Shown: positions 23,448 through 32,398 of the stretch, piece after piece
How the letters are laid out: every line of letters begins with the position of its first letter
Position numbering within the stretch: the first letter of the stretch is position 1
Notes under the pieces: model-generated
Database searches by the model: none
Told to the model about the DNA's origin: nothing
Seen by the model: the letters and a program-made list of their open reading frames with translations, nothing else
Assembly: GCA_947449015.1 (NCBI GenBank)
Contig: CANFQA010000001.1
Coordinates: forward strand, 49,358-113,357
DNA from: Microthrixaceae bacterium
Lineage (GTDB): Bacteria; Actinomycetota; Acidimicrobiia; Acidimicrobiales; Acidimicrobilacustridaceae
DNA length: 64,000 bases
Direction of reading: 5' to 3'
Position numbers and translations under genes: made by a program

Positions 23448-25709
23448 TCAGCGATGGGCGCCGCGAAAGCGACGAAGGCGAAGGGAATTGGTGACAACGA
23501 ACACTGAAGAGAATCCCATAGTGCCCGCGGCGATCATTGGATTGAGCACACCGAACGCAGCGAGCGGGATCGCAGCAACGTTGTAGGCGAAGGCCCAGAA
23601 AAGGTTGCCCTTAATGGTGGCAAGGGTTCGGCGGGAAAGTGCGATGGCATCGGCTGCTGCCCGAAGGTCTCCGCTCACAATGGTGAGGTCGCTTGCTTCG
23701 ATGGCCACGTCGGTCCCGGTGCCGATGGCGATGCCGAGATCAGCCTGGGCCAGTGCCGGTGCGTCATTGATGCCATCGCCGACCATGGCGACCACGTGGC
23801 CCGCCTCCTGCAAGCGCTTCACTTCAGCCACTTTGTCGGCGGGAAGCACTTCGGCAACCACCCGATCGACCCCGACCTCGGCCCCGATGGACTGCGCGGC
23901 TCGAGAGTTATCGCCAGTGAGAAGCACGACCTCGAGACCAAGGTCATGTAGCTGCGCGACCGCCTCGGCGCTGGTCGGTTTCACGCGGTCGGCCACGGTG
24001 ATGACACCAACTGCCGGGATGTCGGGGTCCTGGTACTGACCGAGTCCGACGACCACCGCGGTTCGACCGGCACGTTCGGCCTCATCGATCGCTTCAAGTA
24101 GCTCAGTGTCGATGTTCGTGAACAGCGATGGGCGGCCGACGCCGACTCGAGTGAGCAAACCGCTTGCCGCCACCTTGCAAGCGGTGACGCCTTGGCCGGG
24201 AATGTTGTTGAACTCGACCACCTCGGCGCCGCTGGCGACACCAGGATCCTCGATATCAGCGGCAGCAACGATGGCTGCGGCAATGGGATGCTCCGAGCGG
24301 GCCTCGACCACAGCGGCGAAGAGAAGCACGACCCGGGGATCATCTTCGATAGAGAAGACGTCGACGACTTCCATGCGCCCTTCGGTGAGCGTGCCGGTCT
24401 TGTCGAGCACTGCGATATCGACGCGTCGGGTCTGTTCAAGCACCTCGCCGCCCTTGATGATGATGCCGAGCTGTGCGCCACGTCCGGTGCCCACCATGAT
24501 CGCGGTTGGCGTCGCCAGACCAAGCGCGCAGGGACAGGCAATGATGAGCACCGCGACCGCGGCGCTGAACATTTGGTTCGCGTTGTGGCCGGTGACAGCC
24601 CAGCCGACAAGTGTGAGCACGGCGATCGCGAAAACGATTGGGACGAACACGCCGGCCACGCGATCCGCGAGACGTTGGATGGGCGCTCGTGAACCCTGCG
24701 CGTCGTCAACCAGTTTCACAATCTGTGCGAGTGCAGTATCCGCTCCGATCCGGGTGGCTTCGACCACAAGATGCCCGTTGGCGTTGACGGTGGCGCCAAC
24801 GACATCGTCGCCAGGGGAGACTTCGACCGGCACTGCTTCGCCGGTGAGCATCGACAGGTCGACCGCGGAGTGACCGTCAACGACACGGCCGTCGGTGGCG
24901 ATCTTCTCGCCGGGGCGAACCAAAAATCGCATGCCCACGGTGAGTGCATCGAGCGGAATCTCGGTTCCATCCTCAAGCCGGGCGGTCTTGGATCCGAGTT
25001 CGGCAAGTTTGCGAATGGCATCGCCGCTGCGACGACGGGCCCGTGCTTCGAACCACTTCCCCAACAGGATCAGCGTGATGATGACGCCAGCGGTTTCGAA
25101 ATACACATGCGGTGCGGTCGTTGTCGCCCCACCATCCATACCCGGCATCGAACCCATTGCGTTGTCGTGTTGATCGGCAGCGCCGAGGAACACGAGCGCG
25201 ATCGTGGACCACAACCACGCTGCCAGCGTGCCCATGGAGACGAGGGTGTCCATGGTGGCGGTGCCATGACGAAGATTGATGGCGGCAGCCCGATGGAAAC
25301 CCCATCCGCTGAAGAACACCACTGGCGTGATGAGTGCGAACGCCACCCACTGCCAGTTGTGGAACATGAGCGCCGGAACCATCGAGATGAGCAGGGTTGG
25401 TGTGGTGAGAACAACGGCGACGATGAGTCGTCGGGTGAGCACCGAGATGTACCTGGCTTCGAGCGCTGCTTGATCATCGATCTCGGGAACTGAATACCCA
25501 AGGCTTTCAATCTTGCGCACCAATGCGTCAGTGCCCACCACGCCCGGGTCGAACACGATGGTGGCGCGGGCCGCGGCAAGATTGACATCGGCTCGCTCCA
25601 CCCCGTCGAGTTTGCCGAGTCCCTTACCGATCCGCGTCGCACACGCGGCGCAGGTCATTCCCTCAATGGGAAGATCGACACGCGTTGCGGAGTCGGCGGC
25701 TGGTGCCAT
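23448..25709 (-). CDS. copA: Copper-translocating P1B-type ATPase
   Basis: A 753-residue membrane ATPase. It has one N-terminal HMA domain ([18 protein letters not shown]), then membrane helices, the channel motif [13 protein letters not shown] (CPC) and phosphorylation site [21 protein letters not shown] gives the HP nucleotide-site motif, and [11 protein letters not shown] and [12 protein letters not shown] complete the ATPase. These are the features of Cu(I)/Ag(I) exporters. A Met/His-bearing loop ([14 protein letters not shown]) between helices may bind metal outside the membrane. Length is normal for a single-HMA CopA. It is followed by the copZ-like gene. Confidence 0.94.
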   Translation of the reverse strand: MAPAADSATRVDLPIEGMTCAACATRIGKGLGKLDGVERADVNLAAARATIVFDPGVVGTDALVRKIESLGYSVPEIDDQAALEARYISVLTRRLIVAVVLTTPTLLISMVPALMFHNWQWVAFALITPVVFFSGWGFHRAAAINLRHGTATMDTLVSMGTLAAWLWSTIALVFLGAADQHDNAMGSMPGMDGGATTTAPHVYFETAGVIITLILLGKWFEARARRRSGDAIRKLAELGSKTARLEDGTEIPLDALTVGMRFLVRPGEKIATDGRVVDGHSAVDLSMLTGEAVPVEVSPGDDVVGATVNANGHLVVEATRIGADTALAQIVKLVDDAQGSRAPIQRLADRVAGVFVPIVFAIAVLTLVGWAVTGHNANQMFSAAVAVLIIACPCALGLATPTAIMVGTGRGAQLGIIIKGGEVLEQTRRVDIAVLDKTGTLTEGRMEVVDVFSIEDDPRVVLLFAAVVEARSEHPIAAAIVAAADIEDPGVASGAEVVEFNNIPGQGVTACKVAASGLLTRVGVGRPSLFTNIDTELLEAIDEAERAGRTAVVVGLGQYQDPDIPAVGVITVADRVKPTSAEAVAQLHDLGLEVVLLTGDNSRAAQSIGAEVGVDRVVAEVLPADKVAEVKRLQEAGHVVAMVGDGINDAPALAQADLGIAIGTGTDVAIEASDLTIVSGDLRAAADAIALSRRTLATIKGNLFWAFAYNVAAIPLAAFGVLNPMIAAGTMGFSSVFVVTNSLRLRRFRGAHR

Positions 25710-25736
25710 CCCTTGAGTCTACGGAGCAGCGGTGAT

Positions 25737-25784
25737 GTTCATTCAGGCGTTCATTCGGGCGTTCATCCGGGACTTCATCGAACG
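25737..25784. repeat. Degenerate 12-base tandem repeat at the yaaA 3' end
   Basis: GTTCATTCAGGC, GTTCATTCGGGC and GTTCATCCGGGA follow each other from 25737, with a partial fourth copy running into the last codons of yaaA. Each copy contains a minus-strand TGA-like triplet, so read-through would be stopped repeatedly. It lies between copA and yaaA. Confidence 0.8.
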
Positions 25785-26587
25785 GGGCGCACCATCGAGA
25801 TGATTACCCGTCCGTTCACCAGTTCGGTCAGAGTGGCGTCATACACATAGCCCTCGGGATGGGTGAACTCGGCGAGCGAATCTGCTTCATCGGCGCCGGT
25901 GGTGAGAATGAATTTCACCAGCGCCCCTTTGAGCAACTTGTTCCAGTGATTCACCGTGGTGAACTGACGCGGCCCGCGTGCTGTGCGCGCTTGCTCATCA
26001 AGGAACTTCACACTCATGGTGCGCGTCGTCGCCGCAGTGGGGCAGACCCATGCGTTGTCATGTTCTTTGGGCAGCAGGTTCCATAGGGCGCGCCCACTGA
26101 CGAACGGTGTGAGCGCGTCGACCAGCGGCGCTCGCCACAGCAGTGTGGTGTTGCCGATCTTGGGCAGCGCCCCGCCCATCTTGAGCTTGTACTCGGGGAT
26201 CGGGTCGGCGGCCATCACCGCTCCGAACAGACCACTGAAGATCACGACATCAGCCTCGAGCCGAGTCCGAGCCCGCTTGGGCAGGTTTGCTGCATCGAGT
26301 GCGTCGTAGAGAACGCCGGTGTATCGATCGATCGCTGCCATGGTGCCGCAGCGTCGGACCGCAAGGTTCTCAGCGGTGGCAGCGGCTAACGCATCGCCTT
26401 TCACGCTGAGGAGTTTCGACCGGGATGCCTCCGGTTGCTTCATGGCTTCGACCAGTGCGGTCATTACCTGGCGGCGGGTGCGATCGAGGGCGCTGAATGA
26501 GCAGGATCCCGCCGACCACTTCGGCCCGTCACCACCGCTGCATTTGCCCTCGGAGGGTGGGAGCAGGATCACGGGGGTCGTCGGCAT
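25775..26587 (-). CDS. yaaA: YaaA family peroxide-stress protein
   Basis: A 270-residue protein of the YaaA/DUF328 family, which in E. coli limits damage by lowering free iron during peroxide stress. Diagnostic motifs are VILLPPSEGKCSGG at the N-terminus, RYTGVLYDALDA, VVIFSGLFGAVMAADPIPEYKL and NLLPKEHDNAW. Length and order match the family. It is on the minus strand, upstream of copA, with a 65-base gap containing the tandem repeat. Its 5' side is divergent from the metal-transport locus. Confidence 0.92.
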   Translation of the reverse strand: MPTTPVILLPPSEGKCSGGDGPKWSAGSCSFSALDRTRRQVMTALVEAMKQPEASRSKLLSVKGDALAAATAENLAVRRCGTMAAIDRYTGVLYDALDAANLPKRARTRLEADVVIFSGLFGAVMAADPIPEYKLKMGGALPKIGNTTLLWRAPLVDALTPFVSGRALWNLLPKEHDNAWVCPTAATTRTMSVKFLDEQARTARGPRQFTTVNHWNKLLKGALVKFILTTGADEADSLAEFTHPEGYVYDATLTELVNGRVIISMVRPVR

Positions 26588-26679
26588 GGCCGCAATATTG
26601 CCTCAGGTGGTAGAAAGAGGTCCCGCTGGATAGTTCACGGCGGCCCCAACCCGTACGAATTCGAAGGAGGTGACGCCAC

Positions 26680-26745
26680 ATGCCTACGAGCGAACCCCCA
26701 AGTACCTCGACCGCAGAACGCGCCACCTCGCTTCATCACGGCTGA
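26680..26745 (+). CDS. Candidate 21-residue leader peptide upstream of the MgtE_N/NRAMP locus
   Basis: AAGGAGGTGA at 26664-26673, an almost complete anti-Shine-Dalgarno match, sits 6 bases before ATG 26680. The frame reads MPTSEPPSTSTAERATSLHH plus Gly, then TGA. The N-terminus carries an acidic/proline cluster (SEPPS), comparable in kind to Mg-sensing leader peptides such as MgtL. About 125 bases, including a GCCGG-TCGATT-CCGGC hairpin (26804-26819), separate it from the next gene. A role in translation-dependent attenuation is inference; no known riboswitch was recognised in the 26588-26870 leader. Confidence 0.45.
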   Translation: MPTSEPPSTSTAERATSLHHG

Positions 26746-26870
26746 TCCGCCCCCGTCGCGTCACGAACGCGGCCCGTAGGTCTGCTGCTGCATGGAACGC
26801 AGTGCCGGTCGATTCCGGCCATGAGGTGGTGTGACGTCCCTGTCCGCCCACGTTCGTTGTGGAGACCGTC

Positions 26871-28205
26871 ATGTCCCAGACCCTGTCTGCCCCCCAAGTT
26901 CTGACTCAACGTCGCAAGGAGCGCACCAAGCGCCTTCTCGCGCTCGAAGCCGTCGCCGATTCACTGGTGTCGGTGGCCGGCCTTGCTGGCGCGCCTGTTG
27001 TTCACCGGTCCGGTGTCGAGGTCGGCCGTCTCGTCGATGTTGTGGTCCGTTGGGAAGGCGAGTCCTACCCGCCGCTGACTGGCATTGTGGTCCGTGTTGG
27101 TCGTCGCCTTGCCTGGGTGAAGGCCGACAAGATCGATGATCTCGAACAGCGCCGTGTCGTCCTGCGTTCGGCCAAGTTCGATCTGCGCGACTTCGCTCGT
27201 CGCAACAACGAGGTGAAGTTGGTCGATGACGTCATTGACCATCAGATGGTCGACGTCGATGGCGTGCGTGTCTTCCGTGCCGCTGATCTGTTCCTGGCCC
27301 GTGTCGGCGGCGGACATCGCCTGGTAGGCGCCGATGTCGGGTTCTCCACCTTGTTACGTCGACTCGGCCCAGCTCGGTGGCGAGTCACCCCGCAGCCCGA
27401 TCGCCTTATTGACTGGGCCGCTATTCAGCCGTTCAGCGATCCGGGCGAACCGGTGCGTCTTACCCGCGCCAACAACGAACTCAAGCGTCTTCGCCCCGGC
27501 GAGCTCGCCGATCTTCTCGAAGAACTCGGGCGCTCGCAGCGACAGGAACTGCTCGACGCGCTCGATGCCGAGACTGCCGCTGATGCGCTCGAGGAAATGG
27601 AGAGCGAGGAACTCGCGGCATTGCTGCGTGAGGTTGATCCAGAAAAAGCGGCCTCGTTGGTGGCGTCGATGGAACCCGATGAGGCCGCCGAAGCGCTGCG
27701 CGATCTCGATGATGAAACTCGCGACGAACTGCTCGAGGCCATGCCCCAGGATGTTGCCGACTCACTGGTGGGCCTGCTCGATTACGACGAGGAGACCGCC
27801 GGTGGTGTCATGACCACCTCGATGCTCGTTCTTGAAGGTGATGCCACAGTTGCTGAGGCTCGACTTCGCCTGAAGGAGCGGACTGACAGCAGCGATGTTG
27901 ACGGTGTGCTGGTCGTTGACGGCGATGGCGTGCTGGTCGACAACGTACGCATCATCGAGCTGTTCACCGCTGAGCCCGAACAGAAGATGCACGAACTCAC
28001 TGGTGCACCATGGCCGGTCACTGTTGCCGCCGATGTCATGCTCGAAGAGGTGGTCGAAGCATTCGTTGAAAACCGCGGCTCATCAGTGGTGGTTGTTGAC
28101 GAAGACCAACGCCCCATTGGACGAATTCTGGCCGATGATCTTGTCGACGCTCTGCTGCCCGAAGACGCGCGCAGCCTGCGTGCCTTTACCGGACTGCTCT
28201 CGTAG
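26871..28205 (+). CDS. PRC-barrel/MgtE_N/CBS protein without a membrane domain
   Basis: A 444-residue protein; ATG 26871 is preferred over GTG 26859 because GGAG lies 6 bases before it. Residues about 30-165 look like two PRC-barrel domains (GVEVGRLVDVVVRWEG; VDGVRVFRAADLFLARVGG). About 195-300 is the acidic MgtE_N helical superhelix (LEEMESEELAALLREVDPEK), and about 305-440 a CBS pair (GGVMTTSMLVLEGDATVAEA; SSVVVVDEDQRPIGRILADD). True MgtE continues into five membrane helices; this gene stops after the CBS pair. Twelve bases later begins an NRAMP gene, so it may be a cytoplasmic Mg sensor for that transporter. Confidence 0.85.
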   Translation: MSQTLSAPQVLTQRRKERTKRLLALEAVADSLVSVAGLAGAPVVHRSGVEVGRLVDVVVRWEGESYPPLTGIVVRVGRRLAWVKADKIDDLEQRRVVLRSAKFDLRDFARRNNEVKLVDDVIDHQMVDVDGVRVFRAADLFLARVGGGHRLVGADVGFSTLLRRLGPARWRVTPQPDRLIDWAAIQPFSDPGEPVRLTRANNELKRLRPGELADLLEELGRSQRQELLDALDAETAADALEEMESEELAALLREVDPEKAASLVASMEPDEAAEALRDLDDETRDELLEAMPQDVADSLVGLLDYDEETAGGVMTTSMLVLEGDATVAEARLRLKERTDSSDVDGVLVVDGDGVLVDNVRIIELFTAEPEQKMHELTGAPWPVTVAADVMLEEVVEAFVENRGSSVVVVDEDQRPIGRILADDLVDALLPEDARSLRAFTGLLS

Positions 28206-28217
28206 ATCGCTGCTGCC

Positions 28218-29501
28218 ATGACCGATCCGATGCCGACAAGCGGCGATCCGAAACCCCGAGCCAAAGCACGCCGCCGTCCTCGTTGGCTGCTGTGGCTGAT
28301 GGTGCTTGGCCCCGGACTCATTGCTGCCAACGCTGGTAACGATGCCGGTGGCATTGCCACCTACGCGTCGGCGGGCTCACAGTTCGGGTACCGAACCCTG
28401 TTCGTCATGGCATTGGTCACCATTGCGTTAGTGGTCGTGCAGGAAATGTCAGCCCGACTTGGCGCCCATACCGGTGAAGGGCTTATGTCGCTCATTCGTG
28501 AGCAGTTCCCGCTGCGACTCTCGGCGTTCGCCATCATCGCCCTGCTCATCGCCAATCTGGGTCTTGTCGTTTCTGAGTTCGCCGGTATTGGTGCAGCCTT
28601 CGAGCTGTTCGGTGTCTCGCGCTACATCGCTATCCCCATTGGTGCGCTGGCCATCTGGGCAATCGTCGTTCTTGGAAACTACCGCTATGCCGAGCGCGTA
28701 TTTCTCGTGCTCGGTCTCGCGTTCATCACCTATCCCATTGCCGCGGTGCTCGGGAAACCCGATTGGGGAGCGGTGGTGAGCAACACGTTCATTCCCCACA
28801 TGCTGGGCACAAAGGAGTTCCTCTTCCTTGTCGTGGCGCTCATCGGCACCACCATCACGCCCTATATGCAGCTGTACCAAGCGGCTGCTGTGGCTGACCG
28901 CGGCGCGGGCCCCGAGGAGTACCGCATGGTTCGCATCGACACCATCACCGGCGCGATTTTTGCCAACATCATCTCGATGGCCATCATCATCGCCACCGCC
29001 GCAGCAATCGGTGGTAGCGGTGTACTTACCTCGGCCAAGGAAGCCGCGCAGGCGCTTGAGCCAGTGGCCGGGTCCGGCGCCGAGATCCTTTTCGGTGTTG
29101 GTCTTCTGGGAGCCTCGGCGCTTGCGGCCGCTGTCGTCCCCTTGGCTACTTCCTATGCCGTAGCTGAGGCGCTGGGCGTCGAACGCTCGGTCTCGCGCAC
29201 CTTCCGCGAAGCGCCGTTGTTCATGGGGCTGTTCACCGCGTTGGTCGTTATCGGTGCAGGCGTGGCGCTGGTGCCGGGCAACCTCATCAATCTGTTGCTC
29301 AACATGCAGGTGCTCAACGGCATCATCACGCCGATCATCCTCACGTTCATCCTGATTCTCGCCAATCGTCGCGGTGTGCTCGGGGCAGCAGTGAACGGCC
29401 CGAGATTCCGGCGGGTTGCCTTCGTCTGTGTGGTTGTCATCGCGGTGCTGGCGTTCGTGGTGCTCGTGCAGACCGTGGCCGGCTGGTTCGGGATCGGTTA
29501 A
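28218..29501 (+). CDS. NRAMP-family transporter, Mg-type (NRMT-like) metal site
   Basis: A 427-residue protein with about 11 membrane helices and the NRAMP fold. Helix 1 starts GPGLIAANAGNDAGGIATYA: the canonical metal motif DPGN appears as D42-A-G-G. Helix 6 reads GTTITPYMQLYQ, with Thr where Mn/Fe transporters have Met. Loss of both the Asn and the Met is a feature of the Nramp-related Mg transporters (NRMT) rather than MntH (family knowledge, from memory). Pairing with an MgtE_N/CBS protein supports Mg as substrate. A cupin gene starts 2 bases after its stop. Confidence 0.85.
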   Translation: MTDPMPTSGDPKPRAKARRRPRWLLWLMVLGPGLIAANAGNDAGGIATYASAGSQFGYRTLFVMALVTIALVVVQEMSARLGAHTGEGLMSLIREQFPLRLSAFAIIALLIANLGLVVSEFAGIGAAFELFGVSRYIAIPIGALAIWAIVVLGNYRYAERVFLVLGLAFITYPIAAVLGKPDWGAVVSNTFIPHMLGTKEFLFLVVALIGTTITPYMQLYQAAAVADRGAGPEEYRMVRIDTITGAIFANIISMAIIIATAAAIGGSGVLTSAKEAAQALEPVAGSGAEILFGVGLLGASALAAAVVPLATSYAVAEALGVERSVSRTFREAPLFMGLFTALVVIGAGVALVPGNLINLLLNMQVLNGIITPIILTFILILANRRGVLGAAVNGPRFRRVAFVCVVVIAVLAFVVLVQTVAGWFGIG

Positions 29502-29503
29502 GC

Positions 29504-29869
29504 GTGCACCACTACGTACGCATCTGGGCTGATGAGATGGGGGAGTCCCATTTCGAAGACGTCACTGTCGACATCGCAGTGTCGCCGGCCGAACCTGGAG
29601 TTGCCGAGTTGTGGGTGTCCGATCAGGTCACTGTGGACCGTGTCCATTTCGTCACCGTCCAAGCCATCGATCAAGTTCCCGACTGGCATTGCGCGCCACG
29701 TCGTCAGTTTGTGGTGTTTCTCGACGGCTGGGTGTGCATCACCGTGAGTGACGGGGAATCACGCACACTTCCCGCTGGCAGTGTCGTTCTGGTCGAGGAT
29801 GTAACTGGGCGCGGTCATATCACCGAGCACGAACCCGGCGAGCGACGGGTGCTGTTGTTGCCGCTCTGA
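29504..29869 (+). CDS. Small cupin-domain protein
   Basis: A 121-residue single-domain cupin starting at GTG, 2 bases after the NRAMP stop, so it is surely cotranscribed. The barrel motifs are APRRQFVVFLDGWVCITVSD and LPAGSVVLVEDVTGRGHITE, matching cupin motifs 1 and 2, with several metal-ligand-type residues (His in DWHCAP, His in RGHITEH). Function unknown; small stand-alone cupins act as isomerases, dioxygenases or binding proteins. Its position suggests a link to metal availability. Confidence 0.75.
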   Translation: MHHYVRIWADEMGESHFEDVTVDIAVSPAEPGVAELWVSDQVTVDRVHFVTVQAIDQVPDWHCAPRRQFVVFLDGWVCITVSDGESRTLPAGSVVLVEDVTGRGHITEHEPGERRVLLLPL

Positions 29870-29941
29870 TCGACTGAGGTGGCAGGCTGTGGTCCTCGCC
29901 GGGGAATTCCGCCCGCGGCAATTGCCCGAAGGTGCCATTTC

Positions 29942-31501
29942 GTGAATGCCGAACTCATCCAACGCCGACGTTGGCTCATCCTTGCGGTGCTCGCGGCAAG
30001 CGTGTTTCTTGTCGTGGTCGACAACACCATCGTGAATGTGGCGCTTCCCCGTCTCAGCAGCGATCTCGGCGCTTCCACCACGCAACTCCAGTGGATTGTC
30101 GATGCCTACAGCCTGGTGTTCGCCGGTTTGCTTCTTGCCGGCGGTGCTATCGGTGATCGCCTTGGTCGCAAAGGTGTATTGCAGACCGGCCTCGTGATCT
30201 TCGCCGCGATGAGCACCCTTGGCGCCTTCGCGCAGAGCTCCGGGCAGCTCATTGCCGCTCGTGCTGCCATGGGCGTGGGAGCTGCACTTGTGTTTCCTGC
30301 CACGCTCGCCATCCTCACCAATGTGTTCACTGATCCCACCGAACGAGCCAAAGCCATTGGTGTCTGGTCAGCGGTCTCAGGCGCTGCAGTGGCGTTTGGC
30401 CCCATCACGGGTGGGTTTCTGCTGGAGCATTACTGGTGGGGTTCGGTGCTGCTGGTCAATCTGCCGATCGTGGCGGTCGCCCTTCTCGCCGGGGCCATCC
30501 TTGTACCCACATCGCGAGACCCTGAGGTGGGTCGTTTCGATATTCCTGGCATTGTTCTGTCGATCTCGGGTATCGGGCTTCTCGTGTTCACCGTGATCGA
30601 GGGCCCGCATTGGGGCTGGAACTCGCTCACCACCTTCAGCGGATTTGCTGCGTCGCTCGCGCTGATTGCTGGCTTTGTTTGGCGTGAACTACGCACCGAT
30701 CATCCGATGCTTGATGTGCGGGTATTCCGCATTCCTCGCTTCAGCGCAGCGGCAGGTTCCATTGCTGTGGCCTTCTTCGCATTGTTCGGGTTCATCTTCC
30801 TCGCAACTCAGTACTTCCAATTCGTGCGTCACTACACCACGTTGTCGGCCGGTTTACACACCCTGCCGTTCGCCATTTTCGCCGGCATCACCGCTCCCTT
30901 TGCCGCACGTCTCGCTATGCGCTTCGGTCCCCGCCGGGTGATTGGCACCGGACTGTTGTTGATGTGTGTCGGACTGGTGATTGCCAGCACCTTCACATCA
31001 ACCACCTCCTATTTCGGTGTCGTCGTGTGGTCAATGGCACTTATGGCTACGGGTCTTTCGCTGGTGACATCGCCCGCCACTGAAGCTGTCATGAGTTCGT
31101 TGCCCAAGGAGAAGGCCGGCGCTGGCGCGGCGGTCAACGACACCACGCGGGAACTGGGAGGAACGCTTGGCGTTGCCGTTGTTGGCAGCGTGTTCGCTTC
31201 GGCCTATGCACCGAAGATCGGTGACTTCCTCGCCCAGTTCCCCATTCCCGCAGAAGCCGTCAGCGCAGCGCGGGAATCGGTTGCTGCGGCACTCGTGGTC
31301 GTGGGCAGGGCGCCTCAGGACGTGCAGGCCTCCATTTCCGCTGCTGCCTCCTCAGCGTTCATGGATGGCATGTCGGTGGGATGTCTTGTTGCTGCTGGTG
31401 TCTCCCTCGCTGGGGCGATTGTGGCGTTCATCCTGCTGCCGGATCGCAACTCGATCTATGACGATCAGGAACCGATCGCCGCTGAGGGTCGCCATACTTG
31501 A
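29942..31501 (+). CDS. MFS drug/solute exporter, DHA2 (14-span) family
   Basis: A 519-residue transporter. The start is set at GTG 29942 (VNAELIQRRRWLILAVLAAS), which removes an unlikely 21-residue extension. VVVDNTIVNVALPRLSSDLG is the DHA2 motif D1 in helix 1, GDRLGRKGVLQTG is motif A after helix 2, and VSGAAVAFGPITGGFLLE is motif C of drug/proton antiporters. About 14 membrane spans are visible. EmrB/QacA relatives export hydrophobic compounds by proton antiport; the substrate here is unknown. It lies between the two MgtE_N/NRAMP-type pairs. Confidence 0.88.
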   Translation: MNAELIQRRRWLILAVLAASVFLVVVDNTIVNVALPRLSSDLGASTTQLQWIVDAYSLVFAGLLLAGGAIGDRLGRKGVLQTGLVIFAAMSTLGAFAQSSGQLIAARAAMGVGAALVFPATLAILTNVFTDPTERAKAIGVWSAVSGAAVAFGPITGGFLLEHYWWGSVLLVNLPIVAVALLAGAILVPTSRDPEVGRFDIPGIVLSISGIGLLVFTVIEGPHWGWNSLTTFSGFAASLALIAGFVWRELRTDHPMLDVRVFRIPRFSAAAGSIAVAFFALFGFIFLATQYFQFVRHYTTLSAGLHTLPFAIFAGITAPFAARLAMRFGPRRVIGTGLLLMCVGLVIASTFTSTTSYFGVVVWSMALMATGLSLVTSPATEAVMSSLPKEKAGAGAAVNDTTRELGGTLGVAVVGSVFASAYAPKIGDFLAQFPIPAEAVSAARESVAAALVVVGRAPQDVQASISAAASSAFMDGMSVGCLVAAGVSLAGAIVAFILLPDRNSIYDDQEPIAAEGRHT

Positions 31502-31504
31502 ACC

Positions 31505-32398
31505 ATGCTCTGGCTCACCGGTGCCACCGGTCAGGAAGTCCGCACCTCTGATGGCACCGTGCTGGGTCAGGTGATTGACCTCAGCGTTCGTCTTTCAACA
31601 TCACGCTCCACACCGTTGGTTTCGCGAGTGCTCGTTGAAGTCCGACGTCGGCAGTGGTCGCTCATCGGTTGGAACCAGGTCGTGGGTTTTGAACATGACG
31701 ATGTCGAGCTCATCAATGGCATCGATCAAGGCGCACTCATGCTGTTCGATCCGAACACGGTGAGTGCAGAGCTCGAACCCGATGAATTGCTGCTGCGCCG
31801 AGATGTGCTTGATACACAGATCGTCGATGTGGTTGGTCATCGACTGGCGCGCGTCGCCGATGTGGCACTCGCTCGCACTGCTCACGGAGAGATGGAGGTT
31901 CTCGCCGTCGAGATCGGATTCGGTCGGGTGCTTGAACGACTGCACCTCAGCGGTTTGATCGGTGGTCGACCAGATGAGTCCATTGCCTGGACGGACCTTC
32001 ACCTCACGTCCGATCGGGGCCACCTTGTGCAATTGGGATCGCCGGCCAGTGCCGTGCATCGGCTGACCAACGGCGATCTCGCTGCTCTGGTGGCGCGTCT
32101 CGATCTTGAGAGCGCCACCGAAGTTCTGGACTCGGCCGGCCCGCAGCGCGCCGCTGGAGCGATCGCCCATGCCGCTACCCCAGTCGGTGAGCGTTTGCTG
32201 CGCGCACTTCCTGAGGATGCACGAGCTGAGGTTTTCGACCATATGTCGCCCGAGCATGCCCATTGGTGGCGTCATCGTGTCCGCCATGAGCGACCACTGC
32301 GCGGTCGACGTTTTTTCCGGGGCGCCGGATGGCATCACCGTCACGGAACTCCCCGGCATGTGAGGTCGGGCGCTTCCATTGCGCCGGGTGATCAATGA
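31505..32398 (+). CDS. PRC-barrel/MgtE_N-like protein, apparently frameshifted near its C-terminus
   Basis: The 297-residue frame resembles the first half of the protein at 26871: two PRC-barrel-like units (DGTVLGQVIDLSV; VVGHRLARVADVALAR) and the start of an MgtE_N helical region (LLRALPEDARAEVFDHMSPE), with no CBS pair. After about 32260 the product becomes Arg/His/Trp-rich, while the neighbouring frame becomes clearly coding (GVIVSAMSDHCAVDVFSGAP) with GC-rich third positions to a TGA at 32361-32363. One extra base in CCC at 32259-32261 would explain it: an assembly error or a real lesion. The listed frame overlaps the next start by ATGA. Confidence 0.7.
   Translation: MLWLTGATGQEVRTSDGTVLGQVIDLSVRLSTSRSTPLVSRVLVEVRRRQWSLIGWNQVVGFEHDDVELINGIDQGALMLFDPNTVSAELEPDELLLRRDVLDTQIVDVVGHRLARVADVALARTAHGEMEVLAVEIGFGRVLERLHLSGLIGGRPDESIAWTDLHLTSDRGHLVQLGSPASAVHRLTNGDLAALVARLDLESATEVLDSAGPQRAAGAIAHAATPVGERLLRALPEDARAEVFDHMSPEHAHWWRHRVRHERPLRGRRFFRGAGWHHRHGTPRHVRSGASIAPGDQ

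Noticed and set aside
26871-28205. Annotation as a magnesium channel MgtE
   Set aside because: MgtE_N and CBS domains are present but the five-helix membrane domain is absent, so it cannot be a channel by itself.
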